NCBI GenBank assembly: GCA_034933285.1
Contig: JAYFNT010000003.1
Span: 85,234-149,233, forward strand
Direction of reading: 5' to 3'
Length of the DNA stretch: 64,000 bases
Source of the DNA: RPRC01 sp034933285
GTDB lineage: Bacteria > Desulfobacterota > Desulfuromonadia > Geobacterales > Geobacteraceae
In this document: positions 1 to 8,316 of the stretch, one piece after another
Position numbering within the stretch: position 1 is the stretch's first letter
Layout of the letters: each line of letters begins with the position of its first letter
Made by a program: the position numbers and the translations under genes
Notes under the pieces: model-generated
Databases searched by the model: none
The model's input: only the letters and a program-made list of their open reading frames with translations
Told to the model about the DNA's origin: nothing

Positions 1-1
1 T

Positions 2-199
2 TCCCGCGCCCAAAGCGAGATCGAGTTGATGCGCGAATACCGCACCCGGCTGATTTCCGATGTGGTCACCGGTCAGGTGGATGTGCGTGGCATCGAAGTG
101 CCGGAGGTCGCCGAGGGCGAACTGCTGGCCCTGGATGAGGACACCGGTGAGCCCGATGACGTGATCGATGACGAGGGGGACATGGATGAAACCGACTGA
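2..199 (+). CDS. hsdS: Type I restriction-modification specificity subunit HsdS, C-terminal end (partial)
   Basis: The gene enters from the left edge, so only the last 65 residues are present. The visible REYRTRLISDVVTGQVDVRG is the typical closing helix and tail of type I S subunits, which read the target sequence for the methylase and nuclease complex. A long acidic tail rich in D and E follows, ending at TGA 197-199. The next gene, hsdR, starts inside this one with a 14-base overlap, which suggests translational coupling and supports the assignment. The target-recognition domains and hsdM must lie left of the window. Confidence 0.8.
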   Translation, partial: SRAQSEIELMREYRTRLISDVVTGQVDVRGIEVPEVAEGELLALDEDTGEPDDVIDDEGDMDETD

Positions 200-3167
200 C
201 ACCAGCGAAAAGGGCCTGGAATCGATCATCGTCGCTTCCCTTGTTGAGGAGGCAGGATACGTTCAGGGTGACCCGCAGGACTTCGACCGGGAACACGCCG
301 TCGACCTGGCCAAGCTGCTGCAATTCCTCGCCGCCACCCAGTCCGACACCTATGAAGCGCTCGGCATCGATGAGGAAGGCCCCAAGCGCACCCAGTTCCT
401 GCACCGCCTGCAGGGCGAGATCGCCAAGCGCGGCGTGGTGGACGTGCTGCGCGGCGGTATTAAGCACGGCCCGGCCCATGTGGACCTTTTCTACGGCACG
501 CCTACGCCGGGTAATGTAAAGGCGGCCGAGCGGTTCGCGGCCAACATCTTTAGCGTCACCCGCCAGCTCCGCTACAGCCGCAACGAGACCGCGCTCTCCC
601 TCGACATGGCCGTGTTCATCAACGGCCTGCCCATCGCCACCTTCGAACTCAAAAATAAGCTCACCAAGCAGACGGTGCTCGATGCCGTGCAGCAATATCA
701 GCGCGACCGCGACCCGAAGGAGCTGTTGTTCCAGTTCGGCCGCTGCGCCGTCCACTTTGCCGTGGACGATCACGAGGTGCGTTTCTGTACCCATCTCAAG
801 GGCAAGGGCTCGTGGTTTCTGCCCTTCGACAAGGGCTACAACGACGGCGCTGGCAATCCGCCCAACCCGGCCGGGCTCGCCACCGATTACCTGTGGAAGG
901 AGACTCTCTCCAAGGCGGGTCTGACCGATATTCTGGAAAACTACGCCCAGGTGGTGGAGGAAAAGGACGAGAAGACCGGCAAAAAGAGGTACAAGCAGAT
1001 CTTCCCTCGCTACCACCAGTTGAAGGTGGTGCGCATGCTGCTGGCCAATGCCGCCGGGAGCGGCGTCGGCAGGCGCTATCTGATCCAGCACTCGGCGGGC
1101 AGCGGCAAGAGCAACTCCATTGCCTGGCTGGCGCACCAGCTCGTGGGGCTGGAGCACGAGAGCAAGGCGTTGTTCGATTCGGTCATTGTGGTCACCGACC
1201 GGCGCGTGCTCGACAAGCAGATCCGCGACACCATCAAGCAGTTTGCCCAGGTTTCCGCCACCGTCGGCCATGCCGAACATTCCGGCGACCTGCGCAAATT
1301 CCTCAAGGCCGGGAAAAAGATCATCATCACCACGGTGCAGAAGTTCCCGTTCATCCTCGATGAGATCGGCGACGAACACCGCAAGAGCAAGTTCGCCATC
1401 ATTATTGACGAGGCCCATTCCAGCCAGGGTGGCAAGACCACCGCCGCCATGAACCGTGTACTGGAAGAGACCGCGCCCTATGGCGACGAGGAAGAGACGG
1501 TCGAGGACAAGATCAACAAGATCATGGAAGGCCGGAAGATGGTGACCAACGCCAGCTACTTCGCCTTCACCGCGACCCCCAAGAACAAGACCCTGGAGAT
1601 CTTCGGCGAGCCGGACCCGCAGTCGGACGGCACCGTGAAGCACCACCCGTTCCACAGCTATACGATGAAGCAGGCCATCCAGGAGGGCTTCATCCTCGAT
1701 GTGCTGAAGAACTACACCCCGGTGGAGAGTTATTACCGCCTGGCCAAGACAGTGGAGGACGATCCGCTCTTCGACGCCAACAAGGCCCAGAAAAAGCTGC
1801 GCCGCTATGTGGAGTCCCATGAGCACGCAATCCGCGAGAAGGCGGAGATCATGGTGGACCACTTCCACGCCCAGGTGATCGGCCACCGCAAGATCGGCGG
1901 CCATGCCCGGGCCATGGTCATTACCAACGGCATTGTGCGGGCCATCCAGTATTTCCACGCCTTCAAGGATTACCTCAAGGAGCGCAAAAGCCCTTACGCG
2001 CCCATAGTGGCTTTTTCCGGAGAGCATGAGTACGGCGGCAAAAAGGTCACCGAAGCGACCCTGAACGGCTTCCCCAGCAGTCAGATCCCGGACAAGGTTC
2101 AGCAGGACCCGTACCGATTCCTGATCGTCGCCGATAAGTTCCAGACCGGCTACGACGAACCACTGCTGCACACCATGTACGTGGACAAGGCGCTTTCCAG
2201 CATCAAGGCGGTGCAGACCCTCTCGCGGCTCAATCGCGCCCACCCGCAAAAGCACGACACTTTTGTGCTCGATTTTTACAATGACTCGGAGACCATCCAG
2301 AAGTCGTTCGAGCCCTATTACCGGACCACCATCCTCAGCGACGAGACCGACCCCAACAAGCTCCACGATCTGAAGTCTGATCTGGACGGCTACCAGGTCT
2401 ATTCGCAGGTGCAAATCGACGACCTGGTGGGGCTCTACCTGAACGGCGCGGATCGCGACAAGCTCGACCCGATCCTGGATGCCTGCGTGGCCACCTACAA
2501 CGCCGATCTCGATGAAGACGGCCAGGTGGACTTCAAGGGCAAGGCCAAGGCCTTCGTGCGCACCTACGGCTTCCTGGCCTCGATTCTCCCGTACTCGAAT
2601 GCCGACTGGGAAAAGCTGTCGATCTTCCTGAACTTCCTGATTCCGAAGCTCCCCGCGCCCAAGGAAGAGGACCTCTCCCGGGGCATCCTGGAGGCCATCG
2701 ACATGGACAGCTACCGTGTCGAGGTGAAGACCAGCCTGAAGATAGGCCTTGCGGATCAGGATGCCGAAGTCGGTCCTGTACCCACCAGCGGCGGCGGCCG
2801 CAAACCGGAACCGGAGCTGGACCAACTGAGCAACATTATCAAGGCGTTCAACGACCAGTTCGGCAACATCGAGTGGAAAGACGGCGACAAGATCCGCAAG
2901 GTCATCGCCGAGGAGATCCCGGCCAAGGTGGCGGCGGACGCGGCCTACCAGAACGCCATGAAGAACAACGACAAGAAGACCGCCCGGATCGAGCACGACG
3001 CCGCGCTACAGCGGGTCATGATCGACCTCTTGTCCGACCATACCGAACTGTTCAAGCAGTTCAGCGACAACCCGTCATTCAAGAAATGGCTGGGCGATAC
3101 CATCTTCGGCGTGACCTACCAGCAACAGGCCGAACAATCCGCAACGGGGGCGAGCCATGGACGTTAA
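186..3167 (+). CDS. hsdR: Type I restriction endonuclease subunit HsdR
   Basis: Motor and nuclease subunit of a type I restriction complex, which translocates unmodified DNA and cuts it. About 993 residues, close to full length. The nuclease half has the PD-(D/E)xK elements, D near residue 141 and FELKN near 155. The SF2 motor has Walker A SAGSGKS near 302, a DEAH box (IIIDEAH) near 405, TATPK near 463 and a motif VI region QTLSRLNRAHPQ near 677. The start is ATG 186, with AGGGGG about 8 bases upstream; an in-frame ATG at 168 lacks such a site. It overlaps hsdS. GC is high (39 of 60 bases in 2521-2580), unlike the next genes. All key motifs look intact. Confidence 0.93.
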   Translation: MKPTDTSEKGLESIIVASLVEEAGYVQGDPQDFDREHAVDLAKLLQFLAATQSDTYEALGIDEEGPKRTQFLHRLQGEIAKRGVVDVLRGGIKHGPAHVDLFYGTPTPGNVKAAERFAANIFSVTRQLRYSRNETALSLDMAVFINGLPIATFELKNKLTKQTVLDAVQQYQRDRDPKELLFQFGRCAVHFAVDDHEVRFCTHLKGKGSWFLPFDKGYNDGAGNPPNPAGLATDYLWKETLSKAGLTDILENYAQVVEEKDEKTGKKRYKQIFPRYHQLKVVRMLLANAAGSGVGRRYLIQHSAGSGKSNSIAWLAHQLVGLEHESKALFDSVIVVTDRRVLDKQIRDTIKQFAQVSATVGHAEHSGDLRKFLKAGKKIIITTVQKFPFILDEIGDEHRKSKFAIIIDEAHSSQGGKTTAAMNRVLEETAPYGDEEETVEDKINKIMEGRKMVTNASYFAFTATPKNKTLEIFGEPDPQSDGTVKHHPFHSYTMKQAIQEGFILDVLKNYTPVESYYRLAKTVEDDPLFDANKAQKKLRRYVESHEHAIREKAEIMVDHFHAQVIGHRKIGGHARAMVITNGIVRAIQYFHAFKDYLKERKSPYAPIVAFSGEHEYGGKKVTEATLNGFPSSQIPDKVQQDPYRFLIVADKFQTGYDEPLLHTMYVDKALSSIKAVQTLSRLNRAHPQKHDTFVLDFYNDSETIQKSFEPYYRTTILSDETDPNKLHDLKSDLDGYQVYSQVQIDDLVGLYLNGADRDKLDPILDACVATYNADLDEDGQVDFKGKAKAFVRTYGFLASILPYSNADWEKLSIFLNFLIPKLPAPKEEDLSRGILEAIDMDSYRVEVKTSLKIGLADQDAEVGPVPTSGGGRKPEPELDQLSNIIKAFNDQFGNIEWKDGDKIRKVIAEEIPAKVAADAAYQNAMKNNDKKTARIEHDAALQRVMIDLLSDHTELFKQFSDNPSFKKWLGDTIFGVTYQQQAEQSATGASHGR

Positions 3168-3255
3168 AACAGCCGCCATTCAGGTTTTACAGCAGGCCGG
3201 AACGGAACTGCACGCCAACGCTTTTGAGGCAAGGGGGGGCATTCATGAGGCTTAG
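3157..3255 (+). pseudogene. Truncated Mrr-type HARE-HTH restriction gene remnant
   Basis: This reading frame begins at ATG 3157 inside the hsdR stop region. Its first 20 residues, MDVKTAAIQVLQQAGTELHA, match the start of HARE-HTH (winged helix) proteins with an Mrr-like nuclease domain that often follow hsdR; this is from memory of the family. After residue 20 the similarity stops and the frame ends at TAG 3253-3255. About 300 residues of such a protein would be missing. The break coincides with a drop in GC at the start of kwaA, so Kiwa or a larger cassette probably replaced the rest of the gene. The short peptide is unlikely to function. Confidence 0.6.
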
Positions 3256-3799
3256 GTTCGTTTCTTCCCTATTGATTTTCCTGAGTGCTTACTCGCCGCT
3301 CTCAATAATTTTCCTGATACAGGACTTCGATTTCGCTAAGAAAGAGGTGATGCATCCAGGGATAGTTTGGCCCATCCTTGGACTATCCGTTCTGTCCTGT
3401 GTTCTCCTTTGGATGGCGGTTCGTTACCTCAAGGGTTCTTCGCCCCCGATAACCGTAAAGTCGGTCTCCAACCGCTCCGGGGAACTTATCAATTACAGCA
3501 TTCCGTACATGATCTCCTTTTTTGTTATGGATCTCGGCAATCTGAAACTTTTGCTCAGTTTCGGATTTTTCATGTTCATCATGTACTGGCTTACCATGAA
3601 AACCCACAATATTTTCATCAATCCGGTTCTGGCCGTCATGGGGTACAACATCTACGACGTTCATTACGAACGGAATGGCAATGAGTGCGAGGATTTCTTT
3701 CTAGTAAAGGGTGCCCGCCTACGAAAAAATGAGCGCTGCCGAATCGTTGAGATATCAGAGCAGCTATATGTCGTAACTGAGCGCAATCCAGAGGTGTGA
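3245..3799 (+). CDS. kwaA: Kiwa defence membrane protein KwaA
   Basis: Predicted membrane component of the Kiwa anti-phage system, 184 residues. At least three hydrophobic segments are visible, near residues 5-22, 40-58 and 87-119 (the last long enough for two passes). A soluble C-terminal tail of about 60 residues follows. The start ATG 3245 has AGGGGGGG about 6 bases upstream; a longer in-frame extension runs through hsdR in the wrong frame and is spurious. The call rests mainly on size, topology and the immediately following kwaB, since KwaA sequences vary. In studied systems KwaA and KwaB form a membrane-bound complex that responds to phage infection. Low GC (22 of 60 in 3541-3600) marks recent transfer. 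Confidence 0.72.
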   Translation: MRLRFVSSLLIFLSAYSPLSIIFLIQDFDFAKKEVMHPGIVWPILGLSVLSCVLLWMAVRYLKGSSPPITVKSVSNRSGELINYSIPYMISFFVMDLGNLKLLLSFGFFMFIMYWLTMKTHNIFINPVLAVMGYNIYDVHYERNGNECEDFFLVKGARLRKNERCRIVEISEQLYVVTERNPEV

Positions 3800-3801
3800 A
3801 C

Positions 3802-4746
3802 ATGAACACGTTAAAAAACACACTCGATACAATCAAAAAAATTGACTGGGACAGCGCTTCGGTTTCGTTCTTTGTAGTCAAGCGAAAGCTCATCCAGCGC
3901 AGTGCGAAATACGACATTTTCCATGTCAATGTTGACGAGCCGCTCAGAAAAAAGTTGAGGGGCATAACCTCAGGAAAAATCAAGAAATCCAATGTGGCGA
4001 TTGAGTATGATTTCAACACGGTCGACCTGGATGACAACCTGCTTGGCTTGCCGACTACCGATACGGATTTACATGCCATTCTACAAACCCTCCAAGATGA
4101 TGAAGACCCGCCGACAGTAGACCAGTACGAAGCACTGCTGGGTTCCTGGCTTTATATAGCTCGCCTGGATATCAAGGATCAGCCTCCTCTCTTTTCTGCT
4201 CGCCGCGTTTCGGAGGGGTGGACTACCAAGAAGGTGATGCAACTAATCAACATGGTTTTTCAGAACAATATGCTGGTAGACCTTGGCGAGCAGGAGATTT
4301 TCCGTATCGACGGCAAGGTCGATTTCTTCACTTATGACGGCTTTATTTTTATCGCCGATAAGAAGAACTTCGAAACAGCACTGAATTTTCGAGAAGGTAT
4401 GGAACGGAACCGTGACGAGATCGTTAAAGAGTTCTCTTCACTTGGGCTATTTGAAAATGCGACTGCGATCTCCGATCTGGTTGGGAATAATCTTCGCCAC
4501 CTGAGAAGACTGTCCCAAGTCAAAAAAGCTGGCTACTACAAAGACCCCAACTTTTTAGCCAACCTGAGAAAGGTAAGCGAAGAAGATGGCTGGGGAATCC
4601 AATACTCACACGAAGGAAAACTACTTGTCACCGAAGACGACATTGAAACCGTCCTTCGAGTTTTGAATAACGACCGTCTCACATCAAAGATAAATGCCGA
4701 GAATTTTGATGTTGATGTGAAGCACAAACTTGGTGCTGGCGGCTAA
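3802..4746 (+). CDS. kwaB: Kiwa defence protein KwaB (DUF4868)
   Basis: Cytoplasmic partner of KwaA, 314 residues, the usual family size. The DUF4868 signature is clear in the second half, around DFFTYDGFIFIADK near residues 174-187, followed by a charged helical region (FREGMERNRDEIVKEF) and a basic C-terminal domain. Family knowledge links KwaB to DNA binding and shutdown of phage replication. ATG 3802 is preferred over GTG 3796 because the site CAGAGG lies 7 bases before the ATG but only 1 base before the GTG. It follows kwaA by 2 bases, so the two are cotranscribed. No lesions seen. Confidence 0.85.
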   Translation: MNTLKNTLDTIKKIDWDSASVSFFVVKRKLIQRSAKYDIFHVNVDEPLRKKLRGITSGKIKKSNVAIEYDFNTVDLDDNLLGLPTTDTDLHAILQTLQDDEDPPTVDQYEALLGSWLYIARLDIKDQPPLFSARRVSEGWTTKKVMQLINMVFQNNMLVDLGEQEIFRIDGKVDFFTYDGFIFIADKKNFETALNFREGMERNRDEIVKEFSSLGLFENATAISDLVGNNLRHLRRLSQVKKAGYYKDPNFLANLRKVSEEDGWGIQYSHEGKLLVTEDDIETVLRVLNNDRLTSKINAENFDVDVKHKLGAGG

Positions 4747-4761
4747 CCACGGGGAATGCAT

Positions 4762-7002
4762 ATGGAAATAATCATTGGGATAATCATCGTCTATGTGATT
4801 TATCGGGTGGCTAAGGGCGCGTCCACCAGCAAAAAAAACCCGGTTAGACCCGAAGTCACAGTCCGATTTGAGGTCTCGGGGCCTGGTAGATACGCTGGTG
4901 ATTCTGAGCGATATGAACGACCCAGCGGTAAGCCAGCAAAGTGGTATAGCGCAGGCCAGAGCGTCAGTGTGCAGGGATACGACATTACAGGCGGCCTGAT
5001 TTATGTCGGAGAGACTCTGCTGGACACCAGTGGTTATGACAACGATGCTTGCCTTATTAACCCCAAGCTCAAAGCGTCACCAGCGGAACCATGGGATGGC
5101 GGTGACGAAATGAGTTACTGGCCACAGTACGCTCGCATATCACCAAAATGTCGTGGGGCCTATCTCAAGTGGTTGGCAAGCGGTCGTTCTGAGCCTGAGG
5201 CCAATATTGGTTACGTATTTCTATTTTTCTACGGGTTGGAGCGGAGGTTATTCGTTGATGCACAAAAAGGATCTGTTCCTGCTACCGAAAGGGCTGAAAT
5301 AGTTCAGGAGGTCAATCGTCTGCTGAAGATTTACGGAGGGAATCGTTCCTTTCGTGGCTATGCGAGCAATCTTCTCGCCATGGAATGGGTACTTTATCAG
5401 AGCGACAAACCTGTTCCTGCTTATCTTGATTTCAACGACAGATATTGTTCGGAGCCATTTCAGGTTGTCTTGGCGAAATATGTCTCAGCAGGAAAGCCAA
5501 TTCCTTCCGATGTTGCCCTTCAATGGATAATACTGCATCCAGAATTTGGGCTGAGAACCCCAGCGCGACGCTGTACTAAAGAATTCAAAGAATTATTTTC
5601 CCGTCGCTATAAGCAGCAGTTTGGGGAGGGACTAATTGTTAAGCCAAATAAAACGCCTCTGAGACTTGAATACCGTGCCGCGAGTTCATCCATCAGGGGC
5701 GATCTGAAGCTTAAGGTTCCTGATTTGCCAAATCCCTTCATTCTTACTGCACCTCTGAAAAAGCTAAGTTCATTAGTTGAGGAATGCACAAATGAATTGG
5801 AACCTTACAGCAGATTTCTTGGGCGCAAGGATAACGATCCTAACTCACTCGCAGCATTAGCCTTGCTGCCTAAAGAATTAATGCATCAGTCTCCAGCTGC
5901 CCAGAAAGCCAAATCGCAACTTGCTCAAATATGTGCATATGGTGTGGGGCTTATATCTGTGGAAAACCTGTATGCGTGCTTCGGCGAGAAGCCTCCTCTA
6001 CAGATCGGTAAAAAAGAATCGGAAAATCTAGCCGCTTTAGTTGAAGGAATGGGTTTTGGGATAGCGCCCGATATTCGATTCCATAACATAAAGCCAAATC
6101 TTGATGGCAAGATAGCTATTTTCCCAAATGGGCATGGTATAGATTTTCGCCCATCCAAGGAATATCGGACACTTGGCACCATTCTTCGGCTTGGCGCAAT
6201 GGTTAGCCAAATTGATGACGATCTTTCCCCAGCAGAGGAAGCGACACTGCAAAGTCTGGTTAATGAAAATCGTGATTTAACACAAATAGAGAGAGACTCA
6301 TTACTTGCATTTCTTCAATGGTGCCTCAATACCCCTCAGGGGACAGCTGGCATCAAGCAGCGCCTATCTGAAGTCAGCACAGCTGAAAAAACGGCAATTA
6401 GTCACATATTGATTTCAGTTGCCTTTGCGGATGGACGAATCGACCCGAAGGAAGTCAAGCATCTGGAAAAACTCTACACGACTCTCGGACTGAATAAAGA
6501 ACAAGTTACAAGCGACCTCCACACCTTGGCGGCTGCAAATGAACCAGTAACCGTCGGTTTACGAGATACCGAGCCCACTTTCTCTATTCCAACGCCTGCT
6601 ATTGAACCTGTAAAACCGAAGGGCTTTAGCTTGAATGAGGAGTTGATCCGAATTCGCACAGAAGAGACGCGTCAAGTTAAGGGTGTTTTGGAAGGAATTT
6701 TTGCCGACCAAGAAGAAGATCTGGCCGAAAACGACATCACTACGATTACCTCCACATCAGAGAATCCCTTGACCGCCCTGGACAAGGCGCATCAAGATTT
6801 CTTCCATCGCCTGTTACAACAGGAAACCTGGGAACGTAGCTCGCTACACGAACTGTGCAAGGAGCTCGGATTAATGGTAGATGGAGCAATGGAAGTGCTC
6901 AACGAATGGTCCTTTGATAATGCAAATGCACCTTTAATTGATGACGGCGATCCGGTCTTTGTCGATGTAAATCTTGCGAGGGAGATAGTAAATGTCCAAT
7001 AA
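4762..7002 (+). CDS. Membrane-anchored TerB_N / TerB / TerB_C protein
   Basis: A 746-residue protein with an N-terminal membrane anchor (MEIIIGIIIVYVIYRVA). A TerB_N-type region follows near residues 55-250, with WYSAGQSVSVQGYD and SYWPQYARISP. The middle is uncharacterised. A TerB-like helical segment lies near 548-577 (ISVAFADGRIDPKEVK), and a TerB_C-type end near 665-740. TerB domains bind metal and occur in stress and defence gene sets. Its stop overlaps the start of the BrxD-like ATPase by 11 bases, and the Lhr-type helicase follows, so the three probably act together. Start: ATG 4762, with CACGGGG 7 bases upstream, rather than ATG 4756. What it senses is unknown. Confidence 0.75.
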   Translation: MEIIIGIIIVYVIYRVAKGASTSKKNPVRPEVTVRFEVSGPGRYAGDSERYERPSGKPAKWYSAGQSVSVQGYDITGGLIYVGETLLDTSGYDNDACLINPKLKASPAEPWDGGDEMSYWPQYARISPKCRGAYLKWLASGRSEPEANIGYVFLFFYGLERRLFVDAQKGSVPATERAEIVQEVNRLLKIYGGNRSFRGYASNLLAMEWVLYQSDKPVPAYLDFNDRYCSEPFQVVLAKYVSAGKPIPSDVALQWIILHPEFGLRTPARRCTKEFKELFSRRYKQQFGEGLIVKPNKTPLRLEYRAASSSIRGDLKLKVPDLPNPFILTAPLKKLSSLVEECTNELEPYSRFLGRKDNDPNSLAALALLPKELMHQSPAAQKAKSQLAQICAYGVGLISVENLYACFGEKPPLQIGKKESENLAALVEGMGFGIAPDIRFHNIKPNLDGKIAIFPNGHGIDFRPSKEYRTLGTILRLGAMVSQIDDDLSPAEEATLQSLVNENRDLTQIERDSLLAFLQWCLNTPQGTAGIKQRLSEVSTAEKTAISHILISVAFADGRIDPKEVKHLEKLYTTLGLNKEQVTSDLHTLAAANEPVTVGLRDTEPTFSIPTPAIEPVKPKGFSLNEELIRIRTEETRQVKGVLEGIFADQEEDLAENDITTITSTSENPLTALDKAHQDFFHRLLQQETWERSSLHELCKELGLMVDGAMEVLNEWSFDNANAPLIDDGDPVFVDVNLAREIVNVQ

Positions 7003-8308
7003 CAGTAAACAACGACTTCGTCCCCGGGAGCGTGACGCCATAATCCAATCTTTGCGTGCTGGTGTAACACCACGGACAGGGCTGCAACATATTCAAGTTG
7101 GGCGAGTTCGAGAGGTCGAGGCTCTTTTAAAAGATATAGAGCGGATCTCAGATGGTGGTTCGTCAATCCGATTCATCATAGGCGAATTCGGTTCTGGAAA
7201 AAGTTTTTTCCTGCAGCTGATTCGGACAATCGCCCTCGAGAAGGGTTTGGTAACAATCCATGCCGACCTTTCCCCGGACAGAAGACTGCATGCCACTGGA
7301 GGGCAAGCCCGCAACCTGTATGCCGAACTGTTACGAAATCTTTCAACCAGGACAAAGCCAGAGGGGAATGCCCTCACTAGCGTCGTCGAACGCTTTATCA
7401 CAGAAGCTAGAAAGCAAGCCGACGCCACCGGCAAATCTGTGACAGAGATTATTGAGGAACAACTGAGTCATTTGTCTGAACTTGTCGGGGGGTACGATTT
7501 TGCAAAAGTAATAGGCGCGTACTGGGAGGGATATGAGCAGGACAATGAACAACTCAAATCGGATGCTGTGCGTTGGCTACGCGGGGAAATTACAACAAAG
7601 ACTGATGCCAGAAACTCATTAGGAGTGCGGACTATAGTCGATGATGCCAGCGTTTATGACCATTTCAAACTGTTAAGTTTATTTGTTCGTCAAGCTGGGT
7701 ATAACGGTCTTCTAATCAACCTTGACGAAATGGTGAATCTCTACAAGCTTTCCAGCCAGAAAGCCAGAGTCTCAAATTATGAGCAGATACTTCGAATTCT
7801 AAATGACTGTTTACAAGGCAGTGCTGAGCATATCGGGTTTCTCTTGGGGGGTACACCCGATTTTCTTCTTGACCCAAGAAAAGGACTCTATAGCTATGAG
7901 GCGCTGCATTCGCGTTTGGCTGAAAATTCATTTGCCCGTTCCGCAGGGGTCATCGATTATTCCTCTCCAACATTACATCTTGCCAACCTGGCACCGGAAG
8001 AGTTGCTTATTCTATTGAGAAATCTCCGGCACGTTTATGCTTCTGGAGACGAGAACAAACATCTTCTTCCTGATGAAGCTCTAACGGCATTTTTAGCTCA
8101 TTGCTCAAATCGAATTGGGGATGCATATTTCCGAACACCTCGGAATACTATTAAGGCATTCGTTGACCTTTTGGCGGTCCTCGACCAAAACGCAGATCTT
8201 CGTTGGAACCAGCTGATTGAAAAAGTGCATTTGGAGGAGGAGCACAATACGGATATGCCTGGAATTGATCTGGATAGCGATGACGAATTGGCCACGTTTC
8301 AACTTTGA
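6992..8308 (+). CDS. BrxD-like ATP-binding protein (DUF2791)
   Basis: A P-loop ATPase of 438 residues, the size of BrxD from type 2 BREX systems. Key features are the opening LRPRERDAIIQSLRAG, a Walker A IGEFGSGKSFF near residues 63-73, a conserved ADLSPDRRLHATGGQA near 91-106 and a Walker B-like LLINLDEM near 241-248. The acidic C-terminus (DLDSDDELATF) is typical of the family. No pglX, pglZ or brxC-type partner is in this window, so it is not a normal BREX locus. The start ATG lies within the terB-gene end and has GGGAG about 9 bases upstream. The helicase follows after 8 bases. Confidence 0.82.
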   Translation: MSNNSKQRLRPRERDAIIQSLRAGVTPRTGLQHIQVGRVREVEALLKDIERISDGGSSIRFIIGEFGSGKSFFLQLIRTIALEKGLVTIHADLSPDRRLHATGGQARNLYAELLRNLSTRTKPEGNALTSVVERFITEARKQADATGKSVTEIIEEQLSHLSELVGGYDFAKVIGAYWEGYEQDNEQLKSDAVRWLRGEITTKTDARNSLGVRTIVDDASVYDHFKLLSLFVRQAGYNGLLINLDEMVNLYKLSSQKARVSNYEQILRILNDCLQGSAEHIGFLLGGTPDFLLDPRKGLYSYEALHSRLAENSFARSAGVIDYSSPTLHLANLAPEELLILLRNLRHVYASGDENKHLLPDEALTAFLAHCSNRIGDAYFRTPRNTIKAFVDLLAVLDQNADLRWNQLIEKVHLEEEHNTDMPGIDLDSDDELATFQL

Positions 8309-8316
8309 GGCCCAGA

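Noticed and set aside
66..2996. 976-residue open frame on the minus strand opposite hsdR
   Set aside because: It is antisense to a well-supported hsdR; its low-complexity Leu/Val/Gly/Asp makeup is typical of a GC-rich shadow frame.
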